The translations under genes were made by a program, and so were the position numbers. A stretch of 64,000 nucleotides of DNA from Reyranella sp. (GTDB taxonomy: Bacteria; Pseudomonadota; Alphaproteobacteria; Reyranellales; Reyranellaceae), in contig NZ_SCUT01000003.1 in NCBI RefSeq assembly GCF_004297265.1, forward strand, positions 1 through 64,000. Reading direction: 5' to 3'. The first letter of the stretch is position 1, and the number at the start of each line of letters is the position of its first letter. The notes under the pieces were generated by a model. It had not been told where the DNA came from, ran no database searches, and worked only from the letters and a program-made list of their open reading frames with translations. Below are positions 22,844 to 31,833 of this stretch, one piece after another.

Positions 22844-24187
22844 TCAGATGCCGCGGGAATGCCGGCCATCGACGTGGCCGAGATGGGCGTCGAACGCGGC
22901 GCAGACGAAGCGCAGCAGCGGGCGCCCGTGCTCGGTAACGTGCAGGGTCTCGCCATCACGCCAGACCAGCCCGTCGCTGACGAGCTTGGGAAGCCCGGCC
23001 ACCTCGGAAAGGAACGATTCGGTCGACGCACCGTGACGGCGACAGACATCCCCGAGATCGACCGAGAAACTGCACATCAGCTTCTCGATGATCTCGCCCC
23101 GCAGCCGGTCCTCTCCCGCGAATTGCAGCCCCCGGACCGAGGCGAAGCATCCGGCCTCCATGTAAGTGCGATAGCGCGCCGGATCGGCCACGTTCTGGGT
23201 GTACCCGCGCGGCAGGCTGGAAATCGCCGAGGCGCCAAGACCGACGACCGACGGCTGGTCCACCACGACATATCCCTGGAAGCTGCGCCGCAGCCGGCCG
23301 CGGTCCGCGGCGGTGGCAAGCGGATCGCCCGGGCGTGCATAGTGGTCGAGCCCGATCCTCGTGTAGCCTCCCTCGACGAGGCGCTGCGCCACCAGCTCCG
23401 CCATGGCGGCACGGTCGGCTGCCCCTGGCAGGCTCTCCGCGTCGATCAGGCGCTGGCGGGCCTTCATCCAAGGCACGTGCGCATAGGCGAAGACGGCAAA
23501 GCGGTCCGGCGCCAGCTCGAGGGCGGCGTCGAGCGTGCGGGCGAGAGTCTCCGGCGTCTGCTTGGGCAGGCCGTAGACGAGATCGATGTTGACGCGGGCG
23601 ATGCCGGCGGCGCGGATCCTTGCGATGGCGGAAGCCGTATCCTCCACTGACTGCAGCCGGTTAATCGCCTTCTGCACGTCCAGGTCGAAGTCCTGCACGC
23701 CGAGGCTCACGCGATCGACGCCTATTGCCTTCATCGTCGATACGAACTCGTCATCGCAGTAGCGAGGATCCACCTCCATCGAGGTTTCCGAGCCGCTGCG
23801 CCGGTCGAAGCGCCCGGCGAGCCGCTTCGCCACCTCGACGAGGTTCGCCGAACCGAGCTGGGACGGCGTGCCGCCGCCCCACTGGATCTGGCCGACCATC
23901 AGCCCGGGCACGGCTTCGGCGACGAGATCGATTTCCTTCGCCAGCGCGTGGGCATAAGCGCCGAGCGAATCCACGCGGTTCATCGCCGCCGTGTGACAGG
24001 CACAGTACCAGCACAGACGCGCGCAAAAGGGGACATGGAGATAGACCGTCGAGCAGGAGCGCTCGAGGTCGGCGAGCCAGGCCTTGTGCTGCACGGCTCC
24101 CACGGCGCCATGGAACTGCGCCGCCGTCGGATAGCTTGTATACCGGGGGACCGAGCGGTCGTACGAGGCGATGGTCTGGGCGTCCAT
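22844..24187 (-). CDS. hemN: Oxygen-independent coproporphyrinogen III oxidase
   Basis: A 447-residue radical-SAM enzyme that converts coproporphyrinogen III to protoporphyrinogen IX without oxygen. The 4Fe-4S motif C55-x3-C59-x2-C62-x-C64 (CARLCWYCAC) is exactly the HemN type, preceded by RYTSYPTA and followed by GGGTPSQL, the SAM-binding glycine stretch. It provides haem for the cbb3 oxidase when oxygen is low and is a classical FixK/FNR target. It follows the universal stress protein gene by 13 bases and shares its promoter. Confidence 0.95.
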   Translation of the reverse strand: MDAQTIASYDRSVPRYTSYPTAAQFHGAVGAVQHKAWLADLERSCSTVYLHVPFCARLCWYCACHTAAMNRVDSLGAYAHALAKEIDLVAEAVPGLMVGQIQWGGGTPSQLGSANLVEVAKRLAGRFDRRSGSETSMEVDPRYCDDEFVSTMKAIGVDRVSLGVQDFDLDVQKAINRLQSVEDTASAIARIRAAGIARVNIDLVYGLPKQTPETLARTLDAALELAPDRFAVFAYAHVPWMKARQRLIDAESLPGAADRAAMAELVAQRLVEGGYTRIGLDHYARPGDPLATAADRGRLRRSFQGYVVVDQPSVVGLGASAISSLPRGYTQNVADPARYRTYMEAGCFASVRGLQFAGEDRLRGEIIEKLMCSFSVDLGDVCRRHGASTESFLSEVAGLPKLVSDGLVWRDGETLHVTEHGRPLLRFVCAAFDAHLGHVDGRHSRGI

Positions 24188-24200
24188 CCGTGAAGGGCCC

Positions 24201-25040
24201 TTAGTGGGAGATCAGCACGGGGACGGTCATGCTCGCGAGCAGCGTGCGGCTAACGCCGCCCAGCACCATCTCGCGCACCCGCGAGTGGCCATAGACGCCC
24301 ATGACGATGAGATCGCTGCCGATATCCGCGGCGCGCGACAGGATGACGGCGCCCACGTCGCTGTCGGCGGCGACGTCGCGCTGCACGGTCACCTTCACGC
24401 CGTGGCGGGTGAGCCAGAGCGCCACATCGGCGCCCGGTTCGGCGCCGTGTCCGTCCGGCGACGTCCGCGGGTCGACGACGAGGATCACGACCTTCTTGGC
24501 CATTTGCAGGAACGGCAGGGCATCGGCCGCCGCCCGTGCACTCTCGCGACTGGCGTTCCAGCACAGCAGCACGGACTCGCCGATCGGTGCGCGCACGCCG
24601 ATATGCGGGACCACGAGGGTCGGCCGGCCGCTGGCCAGGACGACGGCTTCGGGCAGGTCAGACGGCGTGGGCGTCTGGGCATCGGGGTCGGTCTGACCAA
24701 GGACGAGGAGATCGGTGTAGCGCGCCTGGATGACGAGCTCGGAATCGATGAAGCCATCGGTCACGCGCCATTCATGGGAGGGAACGCGACGTTCCTTCAC
24801 GGCCTTCTGGAAGGCTGCGAGCGCGGCGGCCTGATCGGCATCGGCACTGGCTTCGTAGCTGGCGAACAGCGAGTCCATGGCGACACCGCCCTCGAAGAAG
24901 ATCGGCGCTTCGAGCGGCGGACGAGCGTGCATGCCGATCAGATGGGCGCCGTAGCGCTCCGCCAGCTCAGACGCGACAGTCAATCTCTGGCCGACCTTGG
25001 GGCTGGCGTCGCAATGAACGAGAATCGTCTTGTAGGCCAT
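24201..25040 (-). CDS. Universal stress protein, tandem UspA domains
   Basis: A 279-residue protein of two UspA-like alpha/beta domains. The first starts MAYKTILVHCDASPKV; the second carries a nucleotide-binding-like signature near the end, GVYGHSRVREMVLGGVSRTLL (G-2x-G-9x-G type), suggesting ATP binding in that half. AGGAGG precedes the ATG and the FixK box is centred 59 bases upstream, giving a leader of about 18 bases. Tandem Usp proteins are typical members of hypoxia/dormancy regulons. The longer upstream frame would read through the promoter and is rejected. Confidence 0.9.
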   Translation of the reverse strand: MAYKTILVHCDASPKVGQRLTVASELAERYGAHLIGMHARPPLEAPIFFEGGVAMDSLFASYEASADADQAAALAAFQKAVKERRVPSHEWRVTDGFIDSELVIQARYTDLLVLGQTDPDAQTPTPSDLPEAVVLASGRPTLVVPHIGVRAPIGESVLLCWNASRESARAAADALPFLQMAKKVVILVVDPRTSPDGHGAEPGADVALWLTRHGVKVTVQRDVAADSDVGAVILSRAADIGSDLIVMGVYGHSRVREMVLGGVSRTLLASMTVPVLISH

Positions 25041-25092
25041 GGGTATCCTCCTGAAGGTTCCTTCATCGTGCACGACCACCAGGAGCGCGACC

Positions 25093-25106
25093 TTGACGCA
25101 GGTCAA
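25093..25106. promoter_or_regulatory. Perfect FixK/FNR box, divergent usp-hemN / tauE-like promoters
   Basis: TTGACGCAGGTCAA is an exact match. Leftward, CACGAT is the likely -10 and usp starts 18 bases past the predicted start point. Rightward, the predicted start (about 25141) coincides with the ATG at 25142 of the tauE-like gene. Confidence 0.8.
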
Positions 25107-25141
25107 TCGCCGCCCGGGAAAATCATGGTCCATTGGCGTCG

Positions 25142-25876
25142 ATGGACATCATCTCCCGCTTCTTCGCGATGTGCGGCGACGGCCTCATGGCTGCCGCGTC
25201 GATGCCGCTCGGCCTGCCGGCGGCGCTGCTCCTGGCCGGCCTTGCCGGCAGCCTCGTGCATTGCGTCGGCATGTGCGGCCCGTTCGTGCTGGGGCAGGTG
25301 ATGGCCTCGGTCGAGCAGCCGGGGGATCGACCCTACGGCGAGTGGCACCGGCTGACCGGCGCCCTTCTCGTGCCCTACCATCTCGGCCGATTCACCACCT
25401 ATACGGGGCTGGGGGCCATGGCCGGAGGCGCGACGGCCGTGTTTGCCTCCCTGGAGATGTTTGGCTGGCTATCGGCCATCCTGCTGATCGCGGCCGCCGG
25501 CCTGCTGGCGGCCCAGGCCCTCGGTATGGCCGTGAATGCGGCCTCGCCGGCGACGAAACTGGTGGCGCGTCTCGCCGGCCCCCTCTCCGCCTCACGTACC
25601 GCGTTGGCGCGGTACGGGCTGGGCGTCGTCCTGGGTTTCCTGCCTTGTGGTCTTCTCTACGCTGCCCTGGCCGCTGCGGCGGGCACCGGGTCGGTCGTGT
25701 CGGGAGCCCTCGCCATGGCGTGCTTCGCACTCGGCACCGTGCCGGCGCTGGTTGCCGTCGGCTGGGGCGGGCTGATCATGCGGCGACATCTGCGGACGAT
25801 CGCCCGTTGGGTCAGCCCGCCGCTCCTCGCCGGCAACGCGCTGGTCATGCTCGCCCTCGCGAGCCAGAGGCTCTAG
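25142..25876 (+). CDS. TauE/SafE-family (UreH/CcdA-like) membrane protein
   Basis: A 244-residue protein with about six to seven helices. Near the N-terminus is LVHCVGMCGPFV and in the second half GFLPCGLLYAAL; this paired H-C-x-GMCGP / LPCG pattern marks the 'sulfite exporter TauE/SafE' subgroup that accompanies cbb3 oxidase genes and is thought to move copper or reducing power across the membrane. I use the ATG at 25142 rather than the TTG at 25133. There is no ribosome site, and the FixK box predicts that transcription starts at this ATG. Confidence 0.8.
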   Translation: MDIISRFFAMCGDGLMAAASMPLGLPAALLLAGLAGSLVHCVGMCGPFVLGQVMASVEQPGDRPYGEWHRLTGALLVPYHLGRFTTYTGLGAMAGGATAVFASLEMFGWLSAILLIAAAGLLAAQALGMAVNAASPATKLVARLAGPLSASRTALARYGLGVVLGFLPCGLLYAALAAAAGTGSVVSGALAMACFALGTVPALVAVGWGGLIMRRHLRTIARWVSPPLLAGNALVMLALASQRL

Positions 25877-25895
25877 CAGCCCCGCTTGTCGAGAT

Positions 25896-26030
25896 TCAGT
25901 AGGTCGCCAGGGACTCGAGAGCAGCGGCGGCCGCCAGAACGATCAGGATCGCAACGAACAGCCACAATCCAATGGCGCCGACGTCGTGGACGAACTCTTC
26001 GGAGGTCATCACTTTCGATCGCTTGGCCAT
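25896..26030 (-). CDS. 44-residue single-helix membrane protein under a FixJ site
   Basis: The product begins MAKRSKVMTSEEFVHDVGAI, then has one hydrophobic helix (GLWLFVAILIVLAAAAAL) and ends ESLATY. AGGAGGGCGAC immediately precedes the ATG, an excellent ribosome site. About 105 bases upstream lies a FixJ-type element with nearly the same core and the same spacing to a -10 as in the fixK promoter. Size and topology resemble the small accessory subunits of terminal oxidases, but no family motif is seen, so a role with the cbb3 oxidase is a hypothesis. Confidence 0.7.
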   Translation of the reverse strand: MAKRSKVMTSEEFVHDVGAIGLWLFVAILIVLAAAAALESLATY

Positions 26031-26134
26031 GTCGCCCTCCTGCAAATCAATCCGTCATGCTCAGCAAATCCTACTCCGCCTCCCAATCTGAATATGACGA
26101 TGTGCGCCAGCCGACACTTCAGGAATTGAACTAG

Positions 26135-26148
26135 GGGTTTCTACGTAA
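26135..26148 (-). promoter_or_regulatory. FixJ-type binding site before the 44-residue protein gene
   Basis: The minus strand reads TTACGTAGAAACCC and continues CTAGTTCAA, matching the fixK site in 20 of 22 core positions. A TATTC-containing -10 begins 40 bases after the site, exactly as at fixK. The site lies 27 bases past the DUF2189 gene's end. Confidence 0.65.
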
Positions 26149-26175
26149 CCGCCGCTGCATGCATGCCGGGCAACA

Positions 26176-26973
26176 CTAGGAAGAGGGCTCCGGCTCGAAG
26201 CGGATGACGTCACGGTAGGCGTGCCACGTTGCGTGAGCGACCAGCGGCAGGGTCACGACCAGCCCCAGCAGTCCCGGAATCATGCCGAGGCCGGTGAGGA
26301 ACACGATCAGTCCGGCCCACAGGAGCATGGGCCGGAAATTGAGCCGGGTCGCGGCCACCGAGGTCGCGATCGCCTCGAACATGTTCGAGTTCCGCCGGTC
26401 GAGCAGATAGGGAATGGAGAAGGCGCCGATCGCAAAGGCGATGGCCGCCAGGAACGCGCCCAGGCCGATTCCCAACGCCAGGAACGGCAGACTCTTCGAG
26501 GTCGTCCAGACGAGGTCGAGAAAGCGGTCCCAGGAGGGGACGGTGCGGAATTCGAAGAGGGCGAAGAGGAGCTGCGCCAACCTCATCCAGGCCAGATGGA
26601 AGAGGAGGAGAAGCACCCCCATGAGCGCGATCTGTTCGGGATTGCGCCGCCAGGCCATCAGGGTGGATTTGCCATCGACGGGCTGACGGGCCTCGAGCCG
26701 CCGGCTGATCTCGTACAGTCCGGTGGCAATGAAGGGGCCGACATAGAAGAAGCCCGCGCTGAGCGGCAGGACGAGATAGGGCAGATCGAGCCGCAGCATC
26801 AGCACAATGGCCAGCCATCCGGCCGCCACCGGCACGATTCCATAGGCGAGACTGCTGCCGGGTGCGGCCACTATGTCGCGCCAGCCGGCGGCGAGCCATG
26901 TCCAGGGACGATCGACGGGAACCCGCCGGATGAGTGGACGGGGCGTCGGAAACACCGCAATGGTCTCGCTCAT
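26176..26973 (-). CDS. DUF2189 integral membrane protein
   Basis: A 265-residue protein with about six helices; the N-terminal block RVPVDRPWTWLAAGWRDIVAAPGSSLAYG and the motif YVGPFIATGLYEISRR are typical of DUF2189 family members, which are of unknown function and often lie beside respiratory or cytochrome genes. GAGG lies 6 bases before the ATG. It is divergent from fixN and shares the FixK box at 27031, with a predicted 23-base leader. It is therefore a likely low-oxygen gene. Confidence 0.8.
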   Translation of the reverse strand: MSETIAVFPTPRPLIRRVPVDRPWTWLAAGWRDIVAAPGSSLAYGIVPVAAGWLAIVLMLRLDLPYLVLPLSAGFFYVGPFIATGLYEISRRLEARQPVDGKSTLMAWRRNPEQIALMGVLLLLFHLAWMRLAQLLFALFEFRTVPSWDRFLDLVWTTSKSLPFLALGIGLGAFLAAIAFAIGAFSIPYLLDRRNSNMFEAIATSVAATRLNFRPMLLWAGLIVFLTGLGMIPGLLGLVVTLPLVAHATWHAYRDVIRFEPEPSS

Positions 26974-27030
26974 GGCGCCTCACATTCAGGTTGCATGCGT
27001 CATTGTGATCCGTCACTCCGCGCACAGGCC

Positions 27031-27044
27031 TTGACCCAAATCAA
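27031..27044. promoter_or_regulatory. Perfect FixK/FNR box between DUF2189 gene and fixN
   Basis: TTGACCCAAATCAA is an exact match. Rightward, TAGTGT begins 23 bases after the box, predicting a start near 27079 and a 19-base leader for fixN. Leftward, CACAAT is the likely -10 for the DUF2189 gene. Confidence 0.85.
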
Positions 27045-27097
27045 GGGCGCAACCGCGACCCTCTCCTAGTGTCCCCGCGACCATTCGGGGAGTGAGC

Positions 27098-28561
27098 ATG
27101 CCGAGCCAAGCCGTATTGACAGCCGACCAGCGTCCGGCGCCGCGCTACGTCGAGGACGTGATCCGCGCGGCCGCCATATTGACGATGTTCTGGGGCATCG
27201 CGGCCTTCCTGGTCGGCGTCGTCATCGCCGCCCAACTCGTCTGGCCGCAGCTCAGCTTCGACAGCCCCTACCTGACGTTTGGCCGGCTGCGTCCGCTGCA
27301 TACGTCCGCCGCCATCTTCGCCTTCGGCGGTACCGCGCTGATCGGCACGGCCTTCCACGTGGTGCAGAGAACCTGCCGCACCCGGCTGTTCGGCGGGGAG
27401 CCGCTCGCCTGGTTCGTGCTGCTGGGCTACCAGTTCTTCATCCTCGCCGCGGCGCTGGGCTATCTGTTCGGCATCACGCAGAGCAAGGAATACGCCGAGC
27501 CCGAATGGTTCGTCGACCTCTGGCTCACCATCGTATGGGTGGCGTACCTGATCACCTATGTCGGCACGGTGATGAAGCGCGAGGAACCGCACATCTACGT
27601 GGCCAACTGGTTCTACATGGCCTTCATCATCACCATCGCGATGCTCCACATCGTGAACAACCTGGCCCTGCCGGTCTCGATCACCGGCACGAAGAGCTAT
27701 GGCGCGTGGTCGGGCGTCCAGGATGCGATGATCCAGTGGTGGTACGGCCACAACGCCGTCGGCTTCTTCCTGACCGCGGCCTTCCTTGGCATGATGTATT
27801 ACTACATCCCGAAGGCGGCGAACCGGCCGGTCTATTCCTACCGGCTGTCGATCGTCCACTTCTGGTCCCTGGTGTTCCTGTACATCTGGGCCGGCCCCCA
27901 TCACCTGCACTACACGTCGCTGCCCGACTGGGCCCAGACCCTGGGAATGACCTTCTCGGTGATGCTCTGGATGCCGAGCTGGGGCGGCATGATCAACGGC
28001 TTGATGACCCTGTCGGGCGCGTGGGACAAACTTCGCACCGACCCGGGCCTGCGCTTCTCCGTGACCGCCGTCGGCTTCTACGGAATGTCGACCTTCGAGG
28101 GACCGGTCATGTCCATCAAGGCCGTCAACTCGCTGAGCCACTACACCGACTGGACGATCGGCCACGTGCATTCCGGCGCGCTGGGCTGGGTGGCCTTCAT
28201 CGTGTTCGGCACGCTCTACTATCTGGTCCCGACGATGTGGAAGCGTCCGGCCATGTGGTCGACGCGCCTGATCAGCTGGCACTACTGGATCGCGACCGTT
28301 GGCATCGTTCTCTACATCACGGCGATGTGGGTGAGCGGCATCATGCAGGGCCTGATGTGGCGCGCCTACGACGAGCTTGGCTTCCTCCAGTACTCGTTCG
28401 TCGAGACCGTCGCGGCCATGCATCCCTTCTACCTGATTCGTCTGCTGGGCGGCGTTTGCTTCCTGAGCGGCGGGCTGATCATGGCCTACAACATGTGGCG
28501 AACCATCCGCAGCGAAACGGAGACGCTCGCCACCCAGACCCAACCGGCACTCGCGGCGTAA
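27098..28561 (+). CDS. fixN: cbb3-type cytochrome c oxidase subunit I
   Basis: A 487-residue, 12-helix catalytic subunit (CcoN) carrying haem b, the high-spin haem b3 and CuB. Recognisable parts are [16 protein letters not shown] with the low-spin haem histidine, the ligand region [36 protein letters not shown] with the two CuB histidines, and [12 protein letters not shown]. It reduces oxygen to water with high affinity and pumps protons. I use the ATG at 27098 with GGGGAG upstream rather than the GTG at 27092. First gene of the nine-gene fixNOQP-fixGHIS transcript. Confidence 0.97.
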   Translation: MPSQAVLTADQRPAPRYVEDVIRAAAILTMFWGIAAFLVGVVIAAQLVWPQLSFDSPYLTFGRLRPLHTSAAIFAFGGTALIGTAFHVVQRTCRTRLFGGEPLAWFVLLGYQFFILAAALGYLFGITQSKEYAEPEWFVDLWLTIVWVAYLITYVGTVMKREEPHIYVANWFYMAFIITIAMLHIVNNLALPVSITGTKSYGAWSGVQDAMIQWWYGHNAVGFFLTAAFLGMMYYYIPKAANRPVYSYRLSIVHFWSLVFLYIWAGPHHLHYTSLPDWAQTLGMTFSVMLWMPSWGGMINGLMTLSGAWDKLRTDPGLRFSVTAVGFYGMSTFEGPVMSIKAVNSLSHYTDWTIGHVHSGALGWVAFIVFGTLYYLVPTMWKRPAMWSTRLISWHYWIATVGIVLYITAMWVSGIMQGLMWRAYDELGFLQYSFVETVAAMHPFYLIRLLGGVCFLSGGLIMAYNMWRTIRSETETLATQTQPALAA

Positions 28562-28571
28562 GGAGCGTCCA

Positions 28572-29297
28572 ATGTTTATCCGCCACGAGACGATCGAGAA
28601 GAACGTCATCCTGATGCTGGTCCTAACCCTGATCACGGTATCGATCGGCGGCCTGGTCCAGATCATCCCGCTGTTCACCGTCGAAACGACGATCGAGCGC
28701 ATCGACGGCATGCGCCCGTACACGCCGCTTGAGCTGATGGGCCGCAACATCTACATCCGCGAAGGCTGCTACCTCTGCCACAGCCAGCAGATCCGTCCCT
28801 TCAAGGACGAGGTCGAGCGCTACGGCCACTACAGCCTCGCGGCCGAGAGCATGTACGACAAGCCCTTCCAGTGGGGTTCCAAGCGAACGGGACCGGATCT
28901 CGCACGCGTCGGCGGCCGTTACTCGAACGACTGGCACGTCGCCCATCTCGCCTCGCCGCGCGCCGTCGTGCCCGAGAGCGTGATGCCGGCCTATCCCTTC
29001 CTGGCGAACCGGCCACTCGACTATTCCGACATCGCCCAGCATCTCCGCACGCTGCGCACCGTCGGCACGCCCTACACCGACGAGATGATCGCCAACGCGC
29101 GCGCCGATCTCGAGGCGCAGGTCGATCCGGACCGCGATCCGACCGCCATGCAGAAACGCTATCCCCGCGCGCCCGTCGCCAAGTTCAACGGCGAGACGAC
29201 GACGATCACCGAGATGGATGCGCTGGTCGCCTACCTGCAGATGCTGGGCACGCTGGTGCAGTTCGGCGACATCCCGCCCGACCGGCTCAAGCAATAG
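28572..29297 (+). CDS. fixO: cbb3 oxidase subunit II, monohaem cytochrome c
   Basis: A 241-residue subunit (CcoO) anchored by one N-terminal helix ([21 protein letters not shown]) with a periplasmic c-type haem motif CYLCH at about C66 and a distal methionine region. It passes electrons to the catalytic subunit. GGAG precedes the ATG, 10 bases after fixN. The family motifs [14 protein letters not shown] and [10 protein letters not shown] are intact and the length matches other CcoO proteins. Confidence 0.96.
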   Translation: MFIRHETIEKNVILMLVLTLITVSIGGLVQIIPLFTVETTIERIDGMRPYTPLELMGRNIYIREGCYLCHSQQIRPFKDEVERYGHYSLAAESMYDKPFQWGSKRTGPDLARVGGRYSNDWHVAHLASPRAVVPESVMPAYPFLANRPLDYSDIAQHLRTLRTVGTPYTDEMIANARADLEAQVDPDRDPTAMQKRYPRAPVAKFNGETTTITEMDALVAYLQMLGTLVQFGDIPPDRLKQ

Positions 29298-29310
29298 AGA
29301 GGAGCCCGCC

Positions 29311-29463
29311 ATGACCCTCGAGAGTCTGCACGAACTCCTCGCCTCTTTCTGGACGGTCTGGGCCGTCATCATCTTTCTCCTGATCGTCTTCTGGGCCCTG
29401 CGGCCACGCAACAAGAAGCGCTTCGAGAAAGATGCCCGGATCCCCCTCGACGACGACCGCTGA
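29311..29463 (+). CDS. fixQ: cbb3 oxidase subunit IV (CcoQ)
   Basis: A 50-residue protein with one membrane helix (WTVWAVIIFLLIVFWALRP) and a charged tail ending DDDR. In other bacteria CcoQ stabilises the cbb3 complex. GGAG lies 8 bases before the ATG; the gene sits 13 bases after fixO and 10 before fixP, the usual order. Confidence 0.92.
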   Translation: MTLESLHELLASFWTVWAVIIFLLIVFWALRPRNKKRFEKDARIPLDDDR

Positions 29464-29473
29464 AGGACTGGCC

Positions 29474-30334
29474 ATGCCAACCAAGATCGAGAAAGACACA
29501 CTGTCGGGCCAGAACACGACCGGCCATGAATGGGACGGCGTCAAGGAGCTGAACACTCCGCTGCCGACATGGTGGGTCTATACCTTCTACGCCTGCATCG
29601 CCTTTGCCGTCGTCTACTGCGCCCTCTACCCGTCCTGGCCGTGGCTCACCGGCCACACGCAGGGACTGCTGGGCTACTCGAGCCGGGCGGAGCTGCGCCA
29701 GGAACTCAGTGCGCAGGCGAAGGAACGCGCCAGCTTCGTCGACCGCATCCGCACCGCGTCGCTCGCCGACATCCGCAAGGATCCGGAACTCTTCAACTTC
29801 GCCATGGCGGGCGGCCGTTCGGCCTTCCAGACCAACTGCATGCAGTGCCATGGCGCCGGCGGCGGCGGTAGCACCGGCTTCCCCAACCTGGTGGACGACG
29901 ACTGGATCTGGGGCGGCAGCATCGACCAGATCTACGCCACCATCGAGCACGGGATCCGCAACAGCGACGACAAGTCCCGTCAGTCGATGATGCCGCGCTT
30001 CGGCGTCGACGGGCTGCTGACCGGCGCGCAGGTGGCGGCCGTGACCGACTACGTGCTCAGCCTGTCCGGCAAGGCGAAGGCGACGCCCGAGGGCGCGAAG
30101 ATCTTCGAGGAGCAGTGCGTCGCCTGCCACAAGACGGGCGGCAAGGGCGACCAGGAACTGGGCGCGCCCAATCTCTCCGACGGCATCTGGCTCTACGGCG
30201 GCAGCCGCGACGCGATCTACCGCTCCATCTTCTATGCCCGCAACGGCAGCATGCCGGCGTGGAGCGGCCGCCTCGACGAGGCGACCATGAAGATGCTGGC
30301 CGTCTACGTCCACTCGCTGGGCGGCGCCCGCTAG
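29474..30334 (+). CDS. fixP: cbb3 oxidase subunit III, dihaem cytochrome c
   Basis: A 286-residue subunit (CcoP). The N-terminal block GHEWDGVKELNTPLPTWW is the family signature, followed by one membrane helix and two periplasmic cytochrome c domains with haem motifs CMQCH (about C122) and CVACH (about C215). It is the entry point for electrons from soluble or membrane cytochrome c. The domain lengths and the closing VYVHSLGG motif are as expected. Confidence 0.97.
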   Translation: MPTKIEKDTLSGQNTTGHEWDGVKELNTPLPTWWVYTFYACIAFAVVYCALYPSWPWLTGHTQGLLGYSSRAELRQELSAQAKERASFVDRIRTASLADIRKDPELFNFAMAGGRSAFQTNCMQCHGAGGGGSTGFPNLVDDDWIWGGSIDQIYATIEHGIRNSDDKSRQSMMPRFGVDGLLTGAQVAAVTDYVLSLSGKAKATPEGAKIFEEQCVACHKTGGKGDQELGAPNLSDGIWLYGGSRDAIYRSIFYARNGSMPAWSGRLDEATMKMLAVYVHSLGGAR

Positions 30335-30353
30335 GGGCGATGCAGGTCGAACC

Positions 30354-31823
30354 ATGGCATCCCCCGCCCGCCAGGCCGACAGGGCCCCGCCACGGCCGCC
30401 GGCGCCCGAGCCGCCGCTCTACGCCCCGCGCGCGCGGGTCTATCCGCGCGCGATTTCCGGGAAGTGGCGGCAGATCAAGTGGGCCACCCTGGTCGTGCTT
30501 CTCGGCCTCTACTATGTCGTGCCCTGGCTGCGCTGGGATCGCGGACCCGGTGCGCCCACGCAGGCCATCCTGATCGATCTCGACCATCGTCGCGGCTGGT
30601 TCTTCGACGTCGTCATCTGGCCGCAGGAAGTCTACTTCGTCACGGGCTTCCTGATCCTGGGCGCGTTCGGCCTGTTCTTCGCCTCGTCCCTGTTCGGCCG
30701 CGTCTGGTGCGGCTTCACCTGCCCGCAGACCGTCTGGACGGACCTGTTCATGTGGGTCGAGCGGATGATCGAGGGCGACCGCAACGAGCGCATGCGGCTC
30801 GACCGCCAGCCGATGTCGGCGGGCAAGGCCATCCGCAAGACGCTAAAGCATGCCGCCTGGCTCGCCATCGCCGCCGCCACTGGCGGCGCCTGGGTTTTCT
30901 ACTATGTCGATGCCCCGACCACGCTGGTGAAGATCTTCCGTGGCGAGGCGTCGATGGAAGTCTACGCCTTCGTCGGCCTGTTCACCGCCACGACCTACGT
31001 CCTGGCCGGCTGGGCGCGCGAGCAGGTCTGCACCTACATGTGCCCGTGGCCGCGCTTCCAGGCCGCGATGCTCGACGAGCAGAGCCTCATCGTCACCTAT
31101 CAGAAGTGGCGCGGCGAACCGCGCGGCAAGCACAAGGCCGGCGACAGCTGGGACGGCCGCGGCGACTGCATCGACTGCAATCTCTGCGTCGCCGTCTGCC
31201 CGACGGGCATCGACATCCGCGACGGCCAGCAGATCGAATGCATCGGCTGTGGCCTGTGCATCGATGCCTGCACTCAGACGATGGACAAGGTCGGGCGTCC
31301 GACCGGGCTGATCCGCTGGGATACGCTGGCCGCCCAGCAGGCGAAGGAGGCCCGCAGCGCGCCCGTGCCGTGGCGGCCCGTCCGGCCGCGGACCCTGCTC
31401 TACGCCGGCCTGCTGAGCGTCGTCGCCGCGATCATGCTGGTGGTCTTCGCGCTGCGCGCCGATACCGAGCTGACGGTACAGCGCGACCGCAACCCGAACT
31501 TCGTGCGCCTGTCCAACGGCGACGTCCGCAACTCCTACGCCGTCAAGGTGCTGAACAAGCGCCGCACGCCCCAGCATGTGCGGCTCGAGATCGACGGGCT
31601 GCCGTCAGCGCAGCTGGGCTTCGTCGGCGCCGACGTCGAAGGCAGCGGCCCGACCGCGACCCTGTCCGTCCAGCCCGACACCGTGGGCACCTTCCGTGTC
31701 TTCGTAACGGTGCCTGCTTCCGCTGCGCCAGCGGGCGCGAAGCCCATCACCTTCACCGTGCGCGACGAGGCGGGCGGCGGGCGTGCCTCGCACGACGCGG
31801 TCTTCGTCGGCCCGGGACGCTGA
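30354..31823 (+). CDS. fixG: Cytochrome oxidase accessory protein FixG/CcoG
   Basis: A 489-residue polytopic membrane protein with two 4Fe-4S ferredoxin motifs around residues 270-312 (CIDCNLCVAVCP and CIGCGLCIDAC) between helices and a C-terminal periplasmic Ig-like domain. CcoG is reported to reduce Cu(II) to Cu(I) for cbb3 oxidase assembly. The motif FGRVWCGFTCPQTVWTD is characteristic. It starts 20 bases after fixP; the N-terminus is proline-rich and cytosolic. Confidence 0.95.
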   Translation: MASPARQADRAPPRPPAPEPPLYAPRARVYPRAISGKWRQIKWATLVVLLGLYYVVPWLRWDRGPGAPTQAILIDLDHRRGWFFDVVIWPQEVYFVTGFLILGAFGLFFASSLFGRVWCGFTCPQTVWTDLFMWVERMIEGDRNERMRLDRQPMSAGKAIRKTLKHAAWLAIAAATGGAWVFYYVDAPTTLVKIFRGEASMEVYAFVGLFTATTYVLAGWAREQVCTYMCPWPRFQAAMLDEQSLIVTYQKWRGEPRGKHKAGDSWDGRGDCIDCNLCVAVCPTGIDIRDGQQIECIGCGLCIDACTQTMDKVGRPTGLIRWDTLAAQQAKEARSAPVPWRPVRPRTLLYAGLLSVVAAIMLVVFALRADTELTVQRDRNPNFVRLSNGDVRNSYAVKVLNKRRTPQHVRLEIDGLPSAQLGFVGADVEGSGPTATLSVQPDTVGTFRVFVTVPASAAPAGAKPITFTVRDEAGGGRASHDAVFVGPGR

Positions 31824-31833
31824 GGACAGGATC

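Noticed and set aside
27041..28750. Minus-strand frame of about 570 codons across fixN
   Set aside because: Antisense shadow of fixN with low-complexity charged sequence; it would also span the divergent promoter.
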